Shown piece by piece: positions 24,398 through 32,955 of a stretch of DNA of 38,310 nt. Numbering within the stretch: the first letter of the stretch is position 1; each line of letters begins with the position of its first letter. The stretch comes from Sphingomonas parapaucimobilis NBRC 15100 (GTDB taxonomy: Bacteria > Pseudomonadota > Alphaproteobacteria > Sphingomonadales > Sphingomonadaceae), in the NCBI RefSeq assembly GCF_000787715.1, contig NZ_BBPI01000065.1, positions 1-38,310 of the forward strand, read 5' to 3'. The notes under the pieces are model-generated. The model did not search any database and was not told the DNA's origin. It was given only the letters and a program-made list of their open reading frames with translations. A program made the translations under genes and the position numbers.

Positions 24398-25255
24398 ATG
24401 AAGCTCTGTCGCTATGGCCAGCCCGGCCAGGAAAAACCCGGCATCGTCGATGCCGACGGCGCGATCCGCGACTTGTCCGGCGTCGTCTCCGACCTGACGA
24501 TCGCGGCGCTGCCGCAGGCGCTCGCTGCCGATGTTGCCGCGCTGCCGGTGGTGGAGGGGACGCCGCGCTATGGCGTGCCGCTCGCGGGTATCGGCAAGAT
24601 CGTCGCGATCGGCCTCAATTACCGTGACCACGCCATCGAATCGAACCTGCCGATCCCGACCGAGCCGATGATGTTCATGAAGGCGCTGTCCAGCCTGTCG
24701 GGTCCCAATGACGACGTGATGCTGCCCAAGGGGTCGACGCATGGCGACTGGGAGGTCGAACTGGGCGTCATCATCGGCAAGACCTGCCGCTATGTCGACC
24801 GCGCCGAGGCGCTGGATCATGTCGCGGGCTATGTGCTGGTCAACGACGTGTCGGAGCGGTTCAACCAGAAGCAGCGCGGCACCCAGTGGTCGAAGGGGAA
24901 GGGGCATGACACCTTCTGCCCGACCGGCCCGTGGCTGGTGACGCCCGACGAAGTGGGCGATCCGCAGGACCTGGACATGTCGCTCGACGTCAATGGTCAG
25001 CGGATGCAGACCGGCAACACCCGGACGATGATCTTCCCGGTCGACGAACTGATCGCCTATGTCAGCGAATATATCACGCTCGAGCCCGGCGACCTCCTCA
25101 TCACCGGCACCCCGCCGGGCGTCGGCGAGGGCAAGAAGCCCGAGGCGATCTATCTGAAGGCGGGCGACACGATGGCGCTGTCGATCGACAAGCTCGGCAC
25201 GCAGGCGCAGTCGGTCGTCGCGTGGCGGCACCCGCGCACCGGAGCATCGGCATGA
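24398..25255 (+). CDS. lra6: 2,4-diketo-3-deoxy-L-rhamnonate hydrolase (FAH family)
   Basis: A 285-residue enzyme of the fumarylacetoacetate hydrolase fold. GLNYRDHAIE (72-81) is the family entry motif; E119 and E121 in WEVELG and D150 in LVNDVSER are the metal ligands. In the Sphingomonas L-rhamnose pathway the LRA6 protein of this family cleaves 2,4-diketo-3-deoxy-L-rhamnonate to pyruvate and L-lactate (EC 3.7.1.26). Such proteins are often labelled ureidoglycolate lyase, but the position between the dehydratase and the 4-dehydrogenase decides for the rhamnose role. Only a weak GAGGA site lies before the ATG. The stop overlaps the next start by four bases. Confidence 0.87.
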   Translation: MKLCRYGQPGQEKPGIVDADGAIRDLSGVVSDLTIAALPQALAADVAALPVVEGTPRYGVPLAGIGKIVAIGLNYRDHAIESNLPIPTEPMMFMKALSSLSGPNDDVMLPKGSTHGDWEVELGVIIGKTCRYVDRAEALDHVAGYVLVNDVSERFNQKQRGTQWSKGKGHDTFCPTGPWLVTPDEVGDPQDLDMSLDVNGQRMQTGNTRTMIFPVDELIAYVSEYITLEPGDLLITGTPPGVGEGKKPEAIYLKAGDTMALSIDKLGTQAQSVVAWRHPRTGASA

Positions 25256-26001
25256 GCGTCTATGCAGGGCGCTTCGCCGGACGCGCCGCGATCATCACCG
25301 GCGGCGCCTCCGGGCTGGGCAAGGAGGTCGCGCGGCGGATCGTCGCGGAGGGCGGCCGGGTCGCACTGTGGGATCTGAACGCCGAGGCGCTGGAGAGCGC
25401 GCGCAGCGAGGTCGGCGCGGCCCATGTCGTGGCACTGAACGTCGCGGAACTCGGCGAGGTCGAGGCCGCATTCGCCGACAGCAAGGCGGCGCTGGGCCGG
25501 GTCGACATCCTGGTCTGTTCGGCCGGGATCACCGGCGCGACGGCGCCCGTCCATGAATTTCCGGTGCAGAGCTGGCTGAACGTGATGAGCGTCAACGTCG
25601 ACGGGTTGTTCTATTGCAACCGGACGGTCGTGCCGCTGATGCTCGAACAGGGCTATGGCCGGATCGTCAACGTCGCGTCGGTCGCGGGCAAGGAAGGCAA
25701 TCCCAATGCCAGCGCCTATTCGGCGTCGAAGGCGGCGGTGATCGGCTTCACCAAGTCGCTGGGCAAGGAACTGGCGGGCAAGGGCGTGATCGCCAATGCG
25801 CTGACGCCCGCGACCTTCGAAAGCCCGATCCTGGAGCAGCTGCCGCAAAGCCAGGTCGACTATATGCGCTCGAAGATCCCGATGGGCCGCCTGGGATTGG
25901 TCGAGGAATCGGCGGCGATGGTCTGCTTCATGGCCAGCGAGGAATGCAGCTTCACCACGGCGGCGACCTTCGACACGTCGGGTGGCCGCACCACCTTCTG
26001 A
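25252..26001 (+). CDS. lra5: 2-keto-3-deoxy-L-rhamnonate 4-dehydrogenase (short-chain dehydrogenase)
   Basis: A 249-residue oxidoreductase. TGGASGLG (16-23) binds the dinucleotide, D41 at the end of the second strand favours NAD+, and S143, Y156 and K160 are catalytic. Upstream it overlaps the hydrolase gene (ATGA). In the alternative L-rhamnose pathway the LRA5 enzyme oxidises C4 of 2-keto-3-deoxy-L-rhamnonate, making the diketo acid that LRA6 hydrolyses. The pairing of this dehydrogenase with an FAH hydrolase, and the lack of any aldolase gene in the locus, support that assignment. Without the context it could only be called an SDR. Confidence 0.85.
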   Translation: MSVYAGRFAGRAAIITGGASGLGKEVARRIVAEGGRVALWDLNAEALESARSEVGAAHVVALNVAELGEVEAAFADSKAALGRVDILVCSAGITGATAPVHEFPVQSWLNVMSVNVDGLFYCNRTVVPLMLEQGYGRIVNVASVAGKEGNPNASAYSASKAAVIGFTKSLGKELAGKGVIANALTPATFESPILEQLPQSQVDYMRSKIPMGRLGLVEESAAMVCFMASEECSFTTAATFDTSGGRTTF

Positions 26002-26047
26002 ATTTGGCCGCGCGACCCGGAATACCGGGCGGCGGAAGGAGAGGATC

Positions 26048-26971
26048 ATGCACGACGTTCCGTTCGTCGATGCCCATGTCCATTTCTGGGATCTGGCGCA
26101 TCTCCGTTACCCTTGGCTCCAGCCGCCCTTTGCCGATGACGGCCCCAACGGATCGGTCGAAAGCATCGCGCGGACCTATCTGCCGGGGGACTATCGGGCC
26201 GAGGCGGCGGGGTGGAACGTCGTCGGGGCGGTGCATGTCGATGCGGGAGCCCATCCCGAGGACGCACTGGCCGAGACGCGGTGGCTGGAAGGGCTGGCGG
26301 TGGAAACCGGGCTGCCCAACGCGATTATCGCCTTTGCCGATCTGTCCGATCCGGCGGTCGACACGCTGCTCGCGCGTCACGCCGAACATGGGCGGGTGCG
26401 CGGCATCCGCCATATCGCCAACTGGCATCCCGATGCGCAGCGCAGCTATACCGCCGCGGACCTGACTCGCACCGATCGCTGGGCGGCCGGGTTCGGGCGC
26501 CTCGCGCACCATGGCCTGTCCTTCGACCTGCAATGCTATCCCGCGCAGATGATCGCCGTCGCGCGGATCGCCCAGCGCCATCCCGAGGTGCCCGTCATGG
26601 TCAACCATCTCGGCATGCCGGTGCTGACCGATCCCGATGGGCTTGCCGATTGGCGTCGCGGTATGACGGCGCTGGCGCGCCTGCCGCAGGTGTCGGTCAA
26701 GCTGTCGGGGTTCGGCTTCATCCGCCGCGACTGGGACGCAGCCCTGGTGCGCCGGTTCGTCACCGAGACCATCGACCTGTTCGGCGTGACCCGCGTCATG
26801 GCCGCCAGCGACTTTCCTACCGACCGCCTGTTCGGCCGCTATGACGCCGTGATGGGCGCCCTGGCCGATGCGATCGGCGACCTCACCCCGGCGGAGCGCC
26901 GCGCCGTCTGGGGCGGCAATGCGTGCCGCCTCTATCGTATCGACCCCGCCATCCTTGGAGACGTGCAATGA
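26048..26971 (+). CDS. lra2: L-rhamnono-1,4-lactonase (amidohydrolase family)
   Basis: A 307-residue metal-dependent hydrolase of the sugar-lactonase branch of amidohydrolases. H10 and H12 in VDAHVHFWD, H187 in NHLGMP and D255 in ASDFP are the expected metal-site residues. In this locus it should open L-rhamnono-1,4-lactone to L-rhamnonate, the second step (EC 3.1.1.65). Relatives open L-fuconolactone, so specificity rests on context. The start at 26048 has GGAGAGGA upstream. The 46-bp gap before it contains a small hairpin, CCCGG-AATA-CCGGG at 26016-26029. The stop overlaps the transporter start (ATGA). Confidence 0.85.
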   Translation: MHDVPFVDAHVHFWDLAHLRYPWLQPPFADDGPNGSVESIARTYLPGDYRAEAAGWNVVGAVHVDAGAHPEDALAETRWLEGLAVETGLPNAIIAFADLSDPAVDTLLARHAEHGRVRGIRHIANWHPDAQRSYTAADLTRTDRWAAGFGRLAHHGLSFDLQCYPAQMIAVARIAQRHPEVPVMVNHLGMPVLTDPDGLADWRRGMTALARLPQVSVKLSGFGFIRRDWDAALVRRFVTETIDLFGVTRVMAASDFPTDRLFGRYDAVMGALADAIGDLTPAERRAVWGGNACRLYRIDPAILGDVQ

Positions 26972-28182
26972 AGCCTCCCCAGATCGTCCTGGCCGAGGAT
27001 GTGCCGCCGCGCGTGCTGCGCACCGCGCTCGCCCTCGCCATCAGCCTCTTCTTCATCTGGGGGCTGGCCTATGGCCTGCTGGATGTCCTCAACAAGCATT
27101 TCCAGGACACGCTGCACGTCGGCACCGCCGAGTCGACCTGGCTGCAGATCGCCTATTTCGGGGCCTATCTGGTCGTCAGCCTGCCCGCCGGACTGGTGCT
27201 CCAGCGGCTGGGCTACAAGGCCGGTATCCTGATCGGGCTGGCGGTGACGGCGCTGGGGGCGCTGCTGTTCATACCGGCGGCGGCCATCGGCCAGTTCGCG
27301 CCGTTCGTCGGATCGATGTTCGTCCTGGCGGCGGGCCTTGCCTGCCTGGAAACCGCGGCGGACAGCTACGTCAATGTGCTGGGGCCTGCGGAGGGCGCGT
27401 CGCGTCGCCTGAACCTGGCGCAGTCGTTCAACGGCCTGGGCACCTTTATCGGGCCGCTGATCGGCGGCACGCTGTTCTTCGCCGAGGGGGGATCGGCCAG
27501 CGGCGGGCATGACAATGTGCGGCTGATCTATGCCGTGATCGGCGCCGCGATCATCGTCTTCGCGCTGTTCGTCTCGCGCGTGACCCTGCCCGAGATCGCC
27601 GAGGAGGCGCATGACGCACCCGGCACGAAGGCGACGCTGCGGCGACCGCACTTCGTCTATGGCGTGCTGACCCAGGCGATCTATATCGGCGCGCAGGTCG
27701 GCATCGGCGCGCTGTTCATCAACGTCGCGATCACCACCTGGGGCGGGCTGACCCCGCGCGTCGCCGCCTATCTGCTGTCGCTGGCGCTGGTGACGTACAT
27801 GCTGGGCCGCTTCGCCTCGACCGCGCTGCTGGCGCGGGTCAGCCCGCACGCGCTCCTGACGACCTTCGGGGCGATCAACGTCGTGCTGTGTCTCGTCGTA
27901 GCGGCCGGAATCGACCGGGTGTCACTGGTCGCGATGATCGGCGTGTTCTTCTTCATGTCGACCATGTTCCCGACCATCTTCGCGCTGGGCGTGCGCGACC
28001 TGGGCAGCGCGGCCAAGCGGGGGGCTTCGTTCATGGTCATGGCGATCGGCGGCGGCGTGCTGCTGCCCTATCCGATGGGATTGATCGGAGAGCATTACGG
28101 TACGCCTGCCGCCTTCCTGCTGCCCGCCGTCGCGTTCGCGATCGTGGCGCTCTACGGCTGGCGGGGGGCCAGGATCCGATAG
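26968..28182 (+). CDS. fucP: FucP-type sugar:H+ symporter, probably for L-rhamnose
   Basis: A 404-residue, twelve-helix inner-membrane transporter of the fucose-H+ symporter family. IWGLAYGLLDVLNKHF in helix 1, CLETAADSYVNVLGP in helix 4 and NLAQSFNGLGTFIGP in helix 5 are family signatures. D39, E128, Q152 and N155 are each offset by seven from D46, E135, Q159 and N162 of E. coli FucP, the residues that couple protons and bind L-fucose. L-rhamnose and L-fucose are both 6-deoxy-L-hexoses, so use for L-rhamnose is plausible, and every other gene of this operon is for L-rhamnose. The start overlaps the lactonase stop. No RhaT-type carrier is in the window. Confidence 0.85.
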   Translation: MKPPQIVLAEDVPPRVLRTALALAISLFFIWGLAYGLLDVLNKHFQDTLHVGTAESTWLQIAYFGAYLVVSLPAGLVLQRLGYKAGILIGLAVTALGALLFIPAAAIGQFAPFVGSMFVLAAGLACLETAADSYVNVLGPAEGASRRLNLAQSFNGLGTFIGPLIGGTLFFAEGGSASGGHDNVRLIYAVIGAAIIVFALFVSRVTLPEIAEEAHDAPGTKATLRRPHFVYGVLTQAIYIGAQVGIGALFINVAITTWGGLTPRVAAYLLSLALVTYMLGRFASTALLARVSPHALLTTFGAINVVLCLVVAAGIDRVSLVAMIGVFFFMSTMFPTIFALGVRDLGSAAKRGASFMVMAIGGGVLLPYPMGLIGEHYGTPAAFLLPAVAFAIVALYGWRGARIR

Positions 28183-28344
28183 GGACGAGAGCCGCGCGGA
28201 CAGGGCGGCGGGCCGCCTGTTCGCGTGGCATTTCAGCATCACTTTCCACATTCTTACGACGTAATCGTACGGAATCGATCTATTACATTGACATGATTGG
28301 TCCATTGATTAGGACTTCATCCCATAAAATGAAATAAGGAGGGG
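28183..28344 (+). promoter_or_regulatory. Promoter/operator region of the rhamnoside receptor-hydrolase operon
   Basis: The region separates the catabolic operon from the uptake/hydrolase operon. TACGA-CGTAA-TCGTA at 28255-28269 is a perfect inverted repeat, extended by ATTC (28250-28253) and GGAAT (28271-28275). CGTACGGAAT (28266-28275) recalls CGTACGAAT in the divergent region at 23164-23172. A consensus -35 box, TTGACA, lies at 28288-28293; a matching -10 is not clear (TAGGAC is 16 bases away). AAGGAGGGG directly precedes the start codon. Confidence 0.55.
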
Positions 28345-30693
28345 ATGATGAAGCTTCGTCGCTTTTGTGCTTCCACGTCGGCCTGGGTCCTGATGGCTGC
28401 CTTTGCGGCACCGGCGCTGGCCCAATCCGGCGCGACCACCGGGCAAACGCCGATCGAGCCGTCGACGACTGCCGATCCCGCATTGAGCGAACAGGCCGTC
28501 GGCGACATCATCGTCACCGCCAACAAGCGCGCCGAGCGCCTTCAGGACGTGCCCAAGTCGGTCGACGTCGTGCAGGGCGACACCATCCAGAAGCTCAACC
28601 TGCGCAGCTTTGCCGAAATCGACCAGCTCGCCCCGGGGCTCAGCCTGACCGCCAAGGAGCCGACGACCAATTCGGTGACCCTGCGCGGCGTCGGCTTCGA
28701 CCCCAATTCGGGCACGTCGCCGACCGTCGACATCTATTTCAACGAGACCCCGCTCGACGCGAGCAGCGCGTTCCGTGCGCTGTACGATGTCGGCCAGATC
28801 GAGGTGCTGCGCGGGCCGCAGGGCACGCTGCGCGGCCGCACGTCGCCGTCGGGGGCCATCACGATCGCGACCCGCCGCGCCGACCTGAACGAGGTCGACG
28901 GCTATTTCCAGCAGACGCTGACGACGCAGGCCGGGATCAATTCGCAGGGCGCGGTCAGCGTGCCCCTGATCCCGGGCGTGCTCGCCGTCCGCGCGGCGGG
29001 ACTGTTCGACCGGAACATCGGCACCGGCGTCCGCAACCTGCGCACCGGCGACCGGGACAGCGACAAGACCGAAAGCGGTCGCCTGAGCGTCGCCTTCCAG
29101 CCGACCTCGCAACTGCATTTCGACCTGACCTACCAGTATCTGAACAACCGGACGCTCACGAGCCCGATGCTGTTCACGCTGCCGGGCCAGACCACGAACC
29201 CGATCCTGACGCCGGCCGATCGCTCGGCCCTGGTGACGAAGCCGGGGCGCTACAGCTATGAGGGCCATATCGTCAGCCTGGCGGCCGGGCTCGATCTGGG
29301 TAGCGTCGCGCTGAACTATATCGGCGGCTATCAGAATATCGATCAGAGCCGCGTCAACGACATCGCCTATGGCGGCAGCATTCCCAATTTCTCGCAGAAC
29401 CAGTCGTTCCAGACGAACAGCGAGCAGATCTCGCAGGAATTGCGCCTGACCTCGCAGGGCAATCGGTTCTGGAATTTCCTGTTCGGCGGCTATTACGAGC
29501 ATAGCACGTCGAACACGAATGTCGGGCAGGATCAGTATCTGTTCCAGTTCGTGCCACCGGGCACCCCGGCGCAGTTCGTGCCCAAGCTCGATGTCGGTGT
29601 CCTGGTGCCCAGCAAGGTCGACACCTATGCCCTGTTCACCGACCACCGCTTCCAGGTCACCGGCAAGGATCAGCTGCAGGTCGGGTTGCGCTGGCAGAAG
29701 TCGAAGGTTCGCACCGACTTCGTTCAGACGTTGAGCGGCGCGCTGCTCGGACCGAACCCGATCGTCAGTTCGGGCGTCAGCCCGGCGAATCGCGACCGGA
29801 CCTTCCGCCAGCTGACCGGGGGCGCCAGCTTCCGACATGAGTTCAGCCGCGACCTGACGGCCTATGCCACCTATGGCCGGTCCTATCGTCCGGGCAGCCT
29901 GAACACGACGACCGCGAAGCTGGACGAAAGCCTGCTGGTGACGAAGGCCGAAACCTCGAACAATTACGAGATCGGGCTGAAGGGCGCGTTCGCCGACCGC
30001 AAGGTGCAGTTCACGCTGGCGGTCTATCAGCAGGACTTCAAGAACTACCTGGCCTACACCAATTCGTATCTGGCGGTGTCGACCAACAAGGACGGCGTCG
30101 TAGACAACAATGCGGCCTTCACCTTCAATGGCGACGCACGGGTTCGGGGCGTCGAGGGGACGCTGTCGACCCGGATCGGCACACAGCTCCAGCTTGGCCT
30201 GAGCGCGACCTATAACGACGCCAAGTTCAAGAACGCGCAGGCGCCGTGCAACGACTTCAACGGCGACGGCATTCCCGACTCGAACGGGGCGCAGCGCGTG
30301 CCGGTGGGCCAGAACGTCGCATTCTGCCGCCTCAACGGTCGCCTCAGCGACCAGGCGCCCTGGGGTGTCAGCGTCAACGCCGAATATCGCGTGCCGGTCA
30401 GCGGCAATCGCGAGCTGTTCGTCCGTGGCCTGGCCAATTACGTGCCCAAGCGCGAGGACCCGTTCATCAACGTCAAATATGGCGACCTGCTGAACAACAG
30501 CGTCTTCCTGGGCGTGCGCGGGCCGAATGATGCCTATGAATTCTCGGTCTTTGCCAAGAACCTTGCCAATGTCGCGGTGCTGACGACGCGCGGGTCGACC
30601 CAGGTGGACTATAGCGTGTTCCCGACCGGCTATTCCGTCGGCACCGCCGTCAGGCCGCGTGAATTCGGCCTCAACTTCCGGGTGGGGTTCTGA
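28345..30693 (+). CDS. TonB-dependent receptor, probably for L-rhamnosides
   Basis: A 782-residue outer-membrane receptor with a signal peptide (about 1-27, ending PALAQ), the TonB box-like GDIIVTANKR, a plug with QLAPGLSL, TLRGVGFD, IYFNETPLD and IEVLRGPQGTLRGR, and a barrel ending EFGLNFRVGF. Two adjacent ATGs (28345 and 28348) are possible; the second is better spaced from AAGGAGG. NDFNGDGIPDSNG late in the barrel is a DxNxDG-type loop like those that bind calcium. Its stop overlaps the GH3 start (TGATG). As first gene of an operon with two rhamnosidases it most likely imports a rhamnosylated glycoside across the outer membrane. Confidence 0.87.
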   Translation: MMKLRRFCASTSAWVLMAAFAAPALAQSGATTGQTPIEPSTTADPALSEQAVGDIIVTANKRAERLQDVPKSVDVVQGDTIQKLNLRSFAEIDQLAPGLSLTAKEPTTNSVTLRGVGFDPNSGTSPTVDIYFNETPLDASSAFRALYDVGQIEVLRGPQGTLRGRTSPSGAITIATRRADLNEVDGYFQQTLTTQAGINSQGAVSVPLIPGVLAVRAAGLFDRNIGTGVRNLRTGDRDSDKTESGRLSVAFQPTSQLHFDLTYQYLNNRTLTSPMLFTLPGQTTNPILTPADRSALVTKPGRYSYEGHIVSLAAGLDLGSVALNYIGGYQNIDQSRVNDIAYGGSIPNFSQNQSFQTNSEQISQELRLTSQGNRFWNFLFGGYYEHSTSNTNVGQDQYLFQFVPPGTPAQFVPKLDVGVLVPSKVDTYALFTDHRFQVTGKDQLQVGLRWQKSKVRTDFVQTLSGALLGPNPIVSSGVSPANRDRTFRQLTGGASFRHEFSRDLTAYATYGRSYRPGSLNTTTAKLDESLLVTKAETSNNYEIGLKGAFADRKVQFTLAVYQQDFKNYLAYTNSYLAVSTNKDGVVDNNAAFTFNGDARVRGVEGTLSTRIGTQLQLGLSATYNDAKFKNAQAPCNDFNGDGIPDSNGAQRVPVGQNVAFCRLNGRLSDQAPWGVSVNAEYRVPVSGNRELFVRGLANYVPKREDPFINVKYGDLLNNSVFLGVRGPNDAYEFSVFAKNLANVAVLTTRGSTQVDYSVFPTGYSVGTAVRPREFGLNFRVGF

Positions 30694-32903
30694 TGATGGG
30701 GCGGCAGGCTATTGCGGGCGTCGCCCTCTTCCTGGCGGGCACCGCGATGCCTATCGCAGCGCAGGAGGCTGGCAATCCCGACCAACGTGCGGCGCGCACG
30801 CTGGCGCAGATGACGCCCGAGGAGAAGATCGGCCTTCTCCATGGCCCCATGCCCTCGCTGCTGCCGGCGGCCAAGCGGCTGGCGGGCGTTCCCGTCGGCG
30901 CAGGGGTCATCACCGGGGTGCCGCGGCTCGGCATTCCCAACCTGACGGAGACGGACGCGAGCCTGGGCGTCTCCAACCTGAACGACCTGCGCAAGGGCGA
31001 CGTCGCCACCGCCATGCCGTCGGGCATGGCGCAGGCGGCGAGCTGGAACTCCGAGCTGCTGCGCACGGGCGGCGCGATGATCGGCAGCGAGGCGCGCGCC
31101 AAGGGTTTCAACGTCATGCTGGTGGGCGGCGTCAATCTGGTCCGCGATCCGCGCGCCGGGCGGAACTTCGAATATCTGGGTGAGGACCCGCTGCTCGCCG
31201 GGACGCTGGTTGGCGCGCAGATCGCCGGGGTGCAGTCCAACGGCATCATCGGTACGATCAAGCATTTCGCGATCAACGACCTGGAAACCGGGCGCAACGT
31301 CCATTCGGTGGTCATGGACGAGGCGGCGATGCGCGAAAGCGACCTGCTCGCCTTTCAGATCGGTATGGAAAAGGGGCGGCCGCATTCGGTGATGTGCGCC
31401 TATAATCGCGTGAACGGCGACTTCGCCTGCCAGAATCCGTTCCTGTTGAACGACGTGCTGCGCCGCGACTGGCGCTTCCCGGGCTTCGTGATGTCGGACT
31501 GGGGCGCGGTGCATTCCAGCGAGGCGATCCTGCATGGCCTCGACCAGCAATCCGGCGAGCAGATCGACGGCAAGCCGTGGTTCTCCACCCTGATGGTCAA
31601 GGCGGTCGAGGAGGGGCGTATCCCGCAAAAGGCGGTCGATACCGCCGCGCTGCGGATCCTGCGCAGCATGTTTGCCAGCGGCATCGTCGACCGCCCGGTC
31701 ACGGCGGGGGCTGCGATCGATTATGACGCACATGGCCTGGTCGCCCAGCGTGCGGCCGAGGAAGGTATCGTCCTGCTTCGGAACGAGGCCGGTGTCCTGC
31801 CGCTGGCGGCGACCGCGCGGCGCATCGTGGTGATTGGCGGCCATGCCGATATCGGCACCCTGTCGGGCGGCGGGTCGAGCCAGGTGCGCCCGGTCGGCGG
31901 CTTTGCGCTGGAAGAACGGCAGGTCGGGGCGGGTGTCGCCTCCTTTTCCAAGCGCAGCTATGGCGGCACCGCGCCGCTCGCCGCGCTGAAGGCAGTGCGC
32001 CCCGATGCGCAGATCACCTTCGTCGACGGCCGCGATCCGGCGGCGGCGGCGGACGCGGCGCGGGCGGCGGATATGGCGATCGTGTTCGGCGAGAAATGGT
32101 CGACCGAGGCGGCCGACCAGAAGGACCTTTCGCTCGATGGTAACGGCAACGCGCTGATCGCGGCGGTGGCGAAGGCCAATCCGAAGACGATCGTGGTGCT
32201 GGAAACGGGCAATCCGGTCGCGATGCCGTGGCAGAAGGACGTCGCGGCCATCGTCGCCGCCTGGTTCCCGGGGCAGCGCGGCGGCGAGGCGATTGCGCGC
32301 GTGCTGACCGGCGCGGTCAATCCGTCGGGCCGCCTGCCTGTGACCTTCCCGGCCAGCGTGGATCAACTGCCCAACCCGGTCCTGCCCGGCGGCGATGCCG
32401 CACCCGCCGACGCGGCGACGCGCGCGACCTATGGCCTGATGGCCAGTGCGAAGCCGTTTGACGTTCATTTCCCGGAAGGATCCGATGCAGGCTATCGCTG
32501 GTTCGCCAAGCGGAACGCGTCGCCGCTCTACGCCTTCGGGTACGGCCTCAGCTATACCAGCTTCCGCTATGACGGACTGAAGGTGACGGGCGGGCAGCGC
32601 CCCACGATCCGCTTCACCGTCACCAATACCGGCCAGCGGGCCGGGGCGGACGTGCCGCAGGTCTATCTGACCCGTCCGGGCAAGGCGAAGAGGCTTGTGG
32701 GATGGAGCAAGCCGATGCTGCAGCCCGGCGAAACGAGGGCCGTATCGGTCACGGTCGACCCGCGCGTCATCGCCGACTTCGACGTGCGCCAGCAGCGCTG
32801 GATCGTGCCGTCCGAAACGGTGGCGATCGAAGTGGCGCGTTCCGCGACCGACCCGGTGCTCAAGGGCACGGCCAGACTGACCCGAACGACGCTGAAACCC
32901 TGA
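30693..32903 (+). CDS. GH3 beta-glucosidase (periplasmic)
   Basis: A 736-residue glycoside hydrolase with a signal peptide (1-23, ending IAAQ). The barrel domain has RNFEYLGEDP (157-166), KHF (190-192) and GFVMSDWG with nucleophile D269. The alpha/beta sandwich domain and a C-terminal fibronectin-like domain (about 625-730, SYTSFRYDGL and TVTNTGQRAGADVPQVYL) follow, as in three-domain bacterial beta-glucosidases. In place of the usual DGP-x-G near residue 88 it has DASLG, so its glycone pocket may be unusual. In this operon it would remove a beta-linked glucose once rhamnose has been cut off, or cleave the aglycone link. Other beta-glycosides remain possible. Confidence 0.87.
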   Translation: MMGRQAIAGVALFLAGTAMPIAAQEAGNPDQRAARTLAQMTPEEKIGLLHGPMPSLLPAAKRLAGVPVGAGVITGVPRLGIPNLTETDASLGVSNLNDLRKGDVATAMPSGMAQAASWNSELLRTGGAMIGSEARAKGFNVMLVGGVNLVRDPRAGRNFEYLGEDPLLAGTLVGAQIAGVQSNGIIGTIKHFAINDLETGRNVHSVVMDEAAMRESDLLAFQIGMEKGRPHSVMCAYNRVNGDFACQNPFLLNDVLRRDWRFPGFVMSDWGAVHSSEAILHGLDQQSGEQIDGKPWFSTLMVKAVEEGRIPQKAVDTAALRILRSMFASGIVDRPVTAGAAIDYDAHGLVAQRAAEEGIVLLRNEAGVLPLAATARRIVVIGGHADIGTLSGGGSSQVRPVGGFALEERQVGAGVASFSKRSYGGTAPLAALKAVRPDAQITFVDGRDPAAAADAARAADMAIVFGEKWSTEAADQKDLSLDGNGNALIAAVAKANPKTIVVLETGNPVAMPWQKDVAAIVAAWFPGQRGGEAIARVLTGAVNPSGRLPVTFPASVDQLPNPVLPGGDAAPADAATRATYGLMASAKPFDVHFPEGSDAGYRWFAKRNASPLYAFGYGLSYTSFRYDGLKVTGGQRPTIRFTVTNTGQRAGADVPQVYLTRPGKAKRLVGWSKPMLQPGETRAVSVTVDPRVIADFDVRQQRWIVPSETVAIEVARSATDPVLKGTARLTRTTLKP

Positions 32904-32955
32904 GGGGCTGACCACCCGAAGCAGGCTGCGTATCGTGGATTTGAAAGGACATACC

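Noticed and set aside
21561..28182. Classical phosphorylative rhamnose pathway (isomerase, kinase, rhamnulose-phosphate aldolase)
   Set aside because: None of these genes is present; the dehydrogenase, lactonase, dehydratase, 4-dehydrogenase and hydrolase set shows the oxidative route.
32935..32955. GTG start for GH106, seven codons upstream
   Set aside because: The ATG at 32956 has AAAGGA at normal spacing and begins a standard signal peptide.
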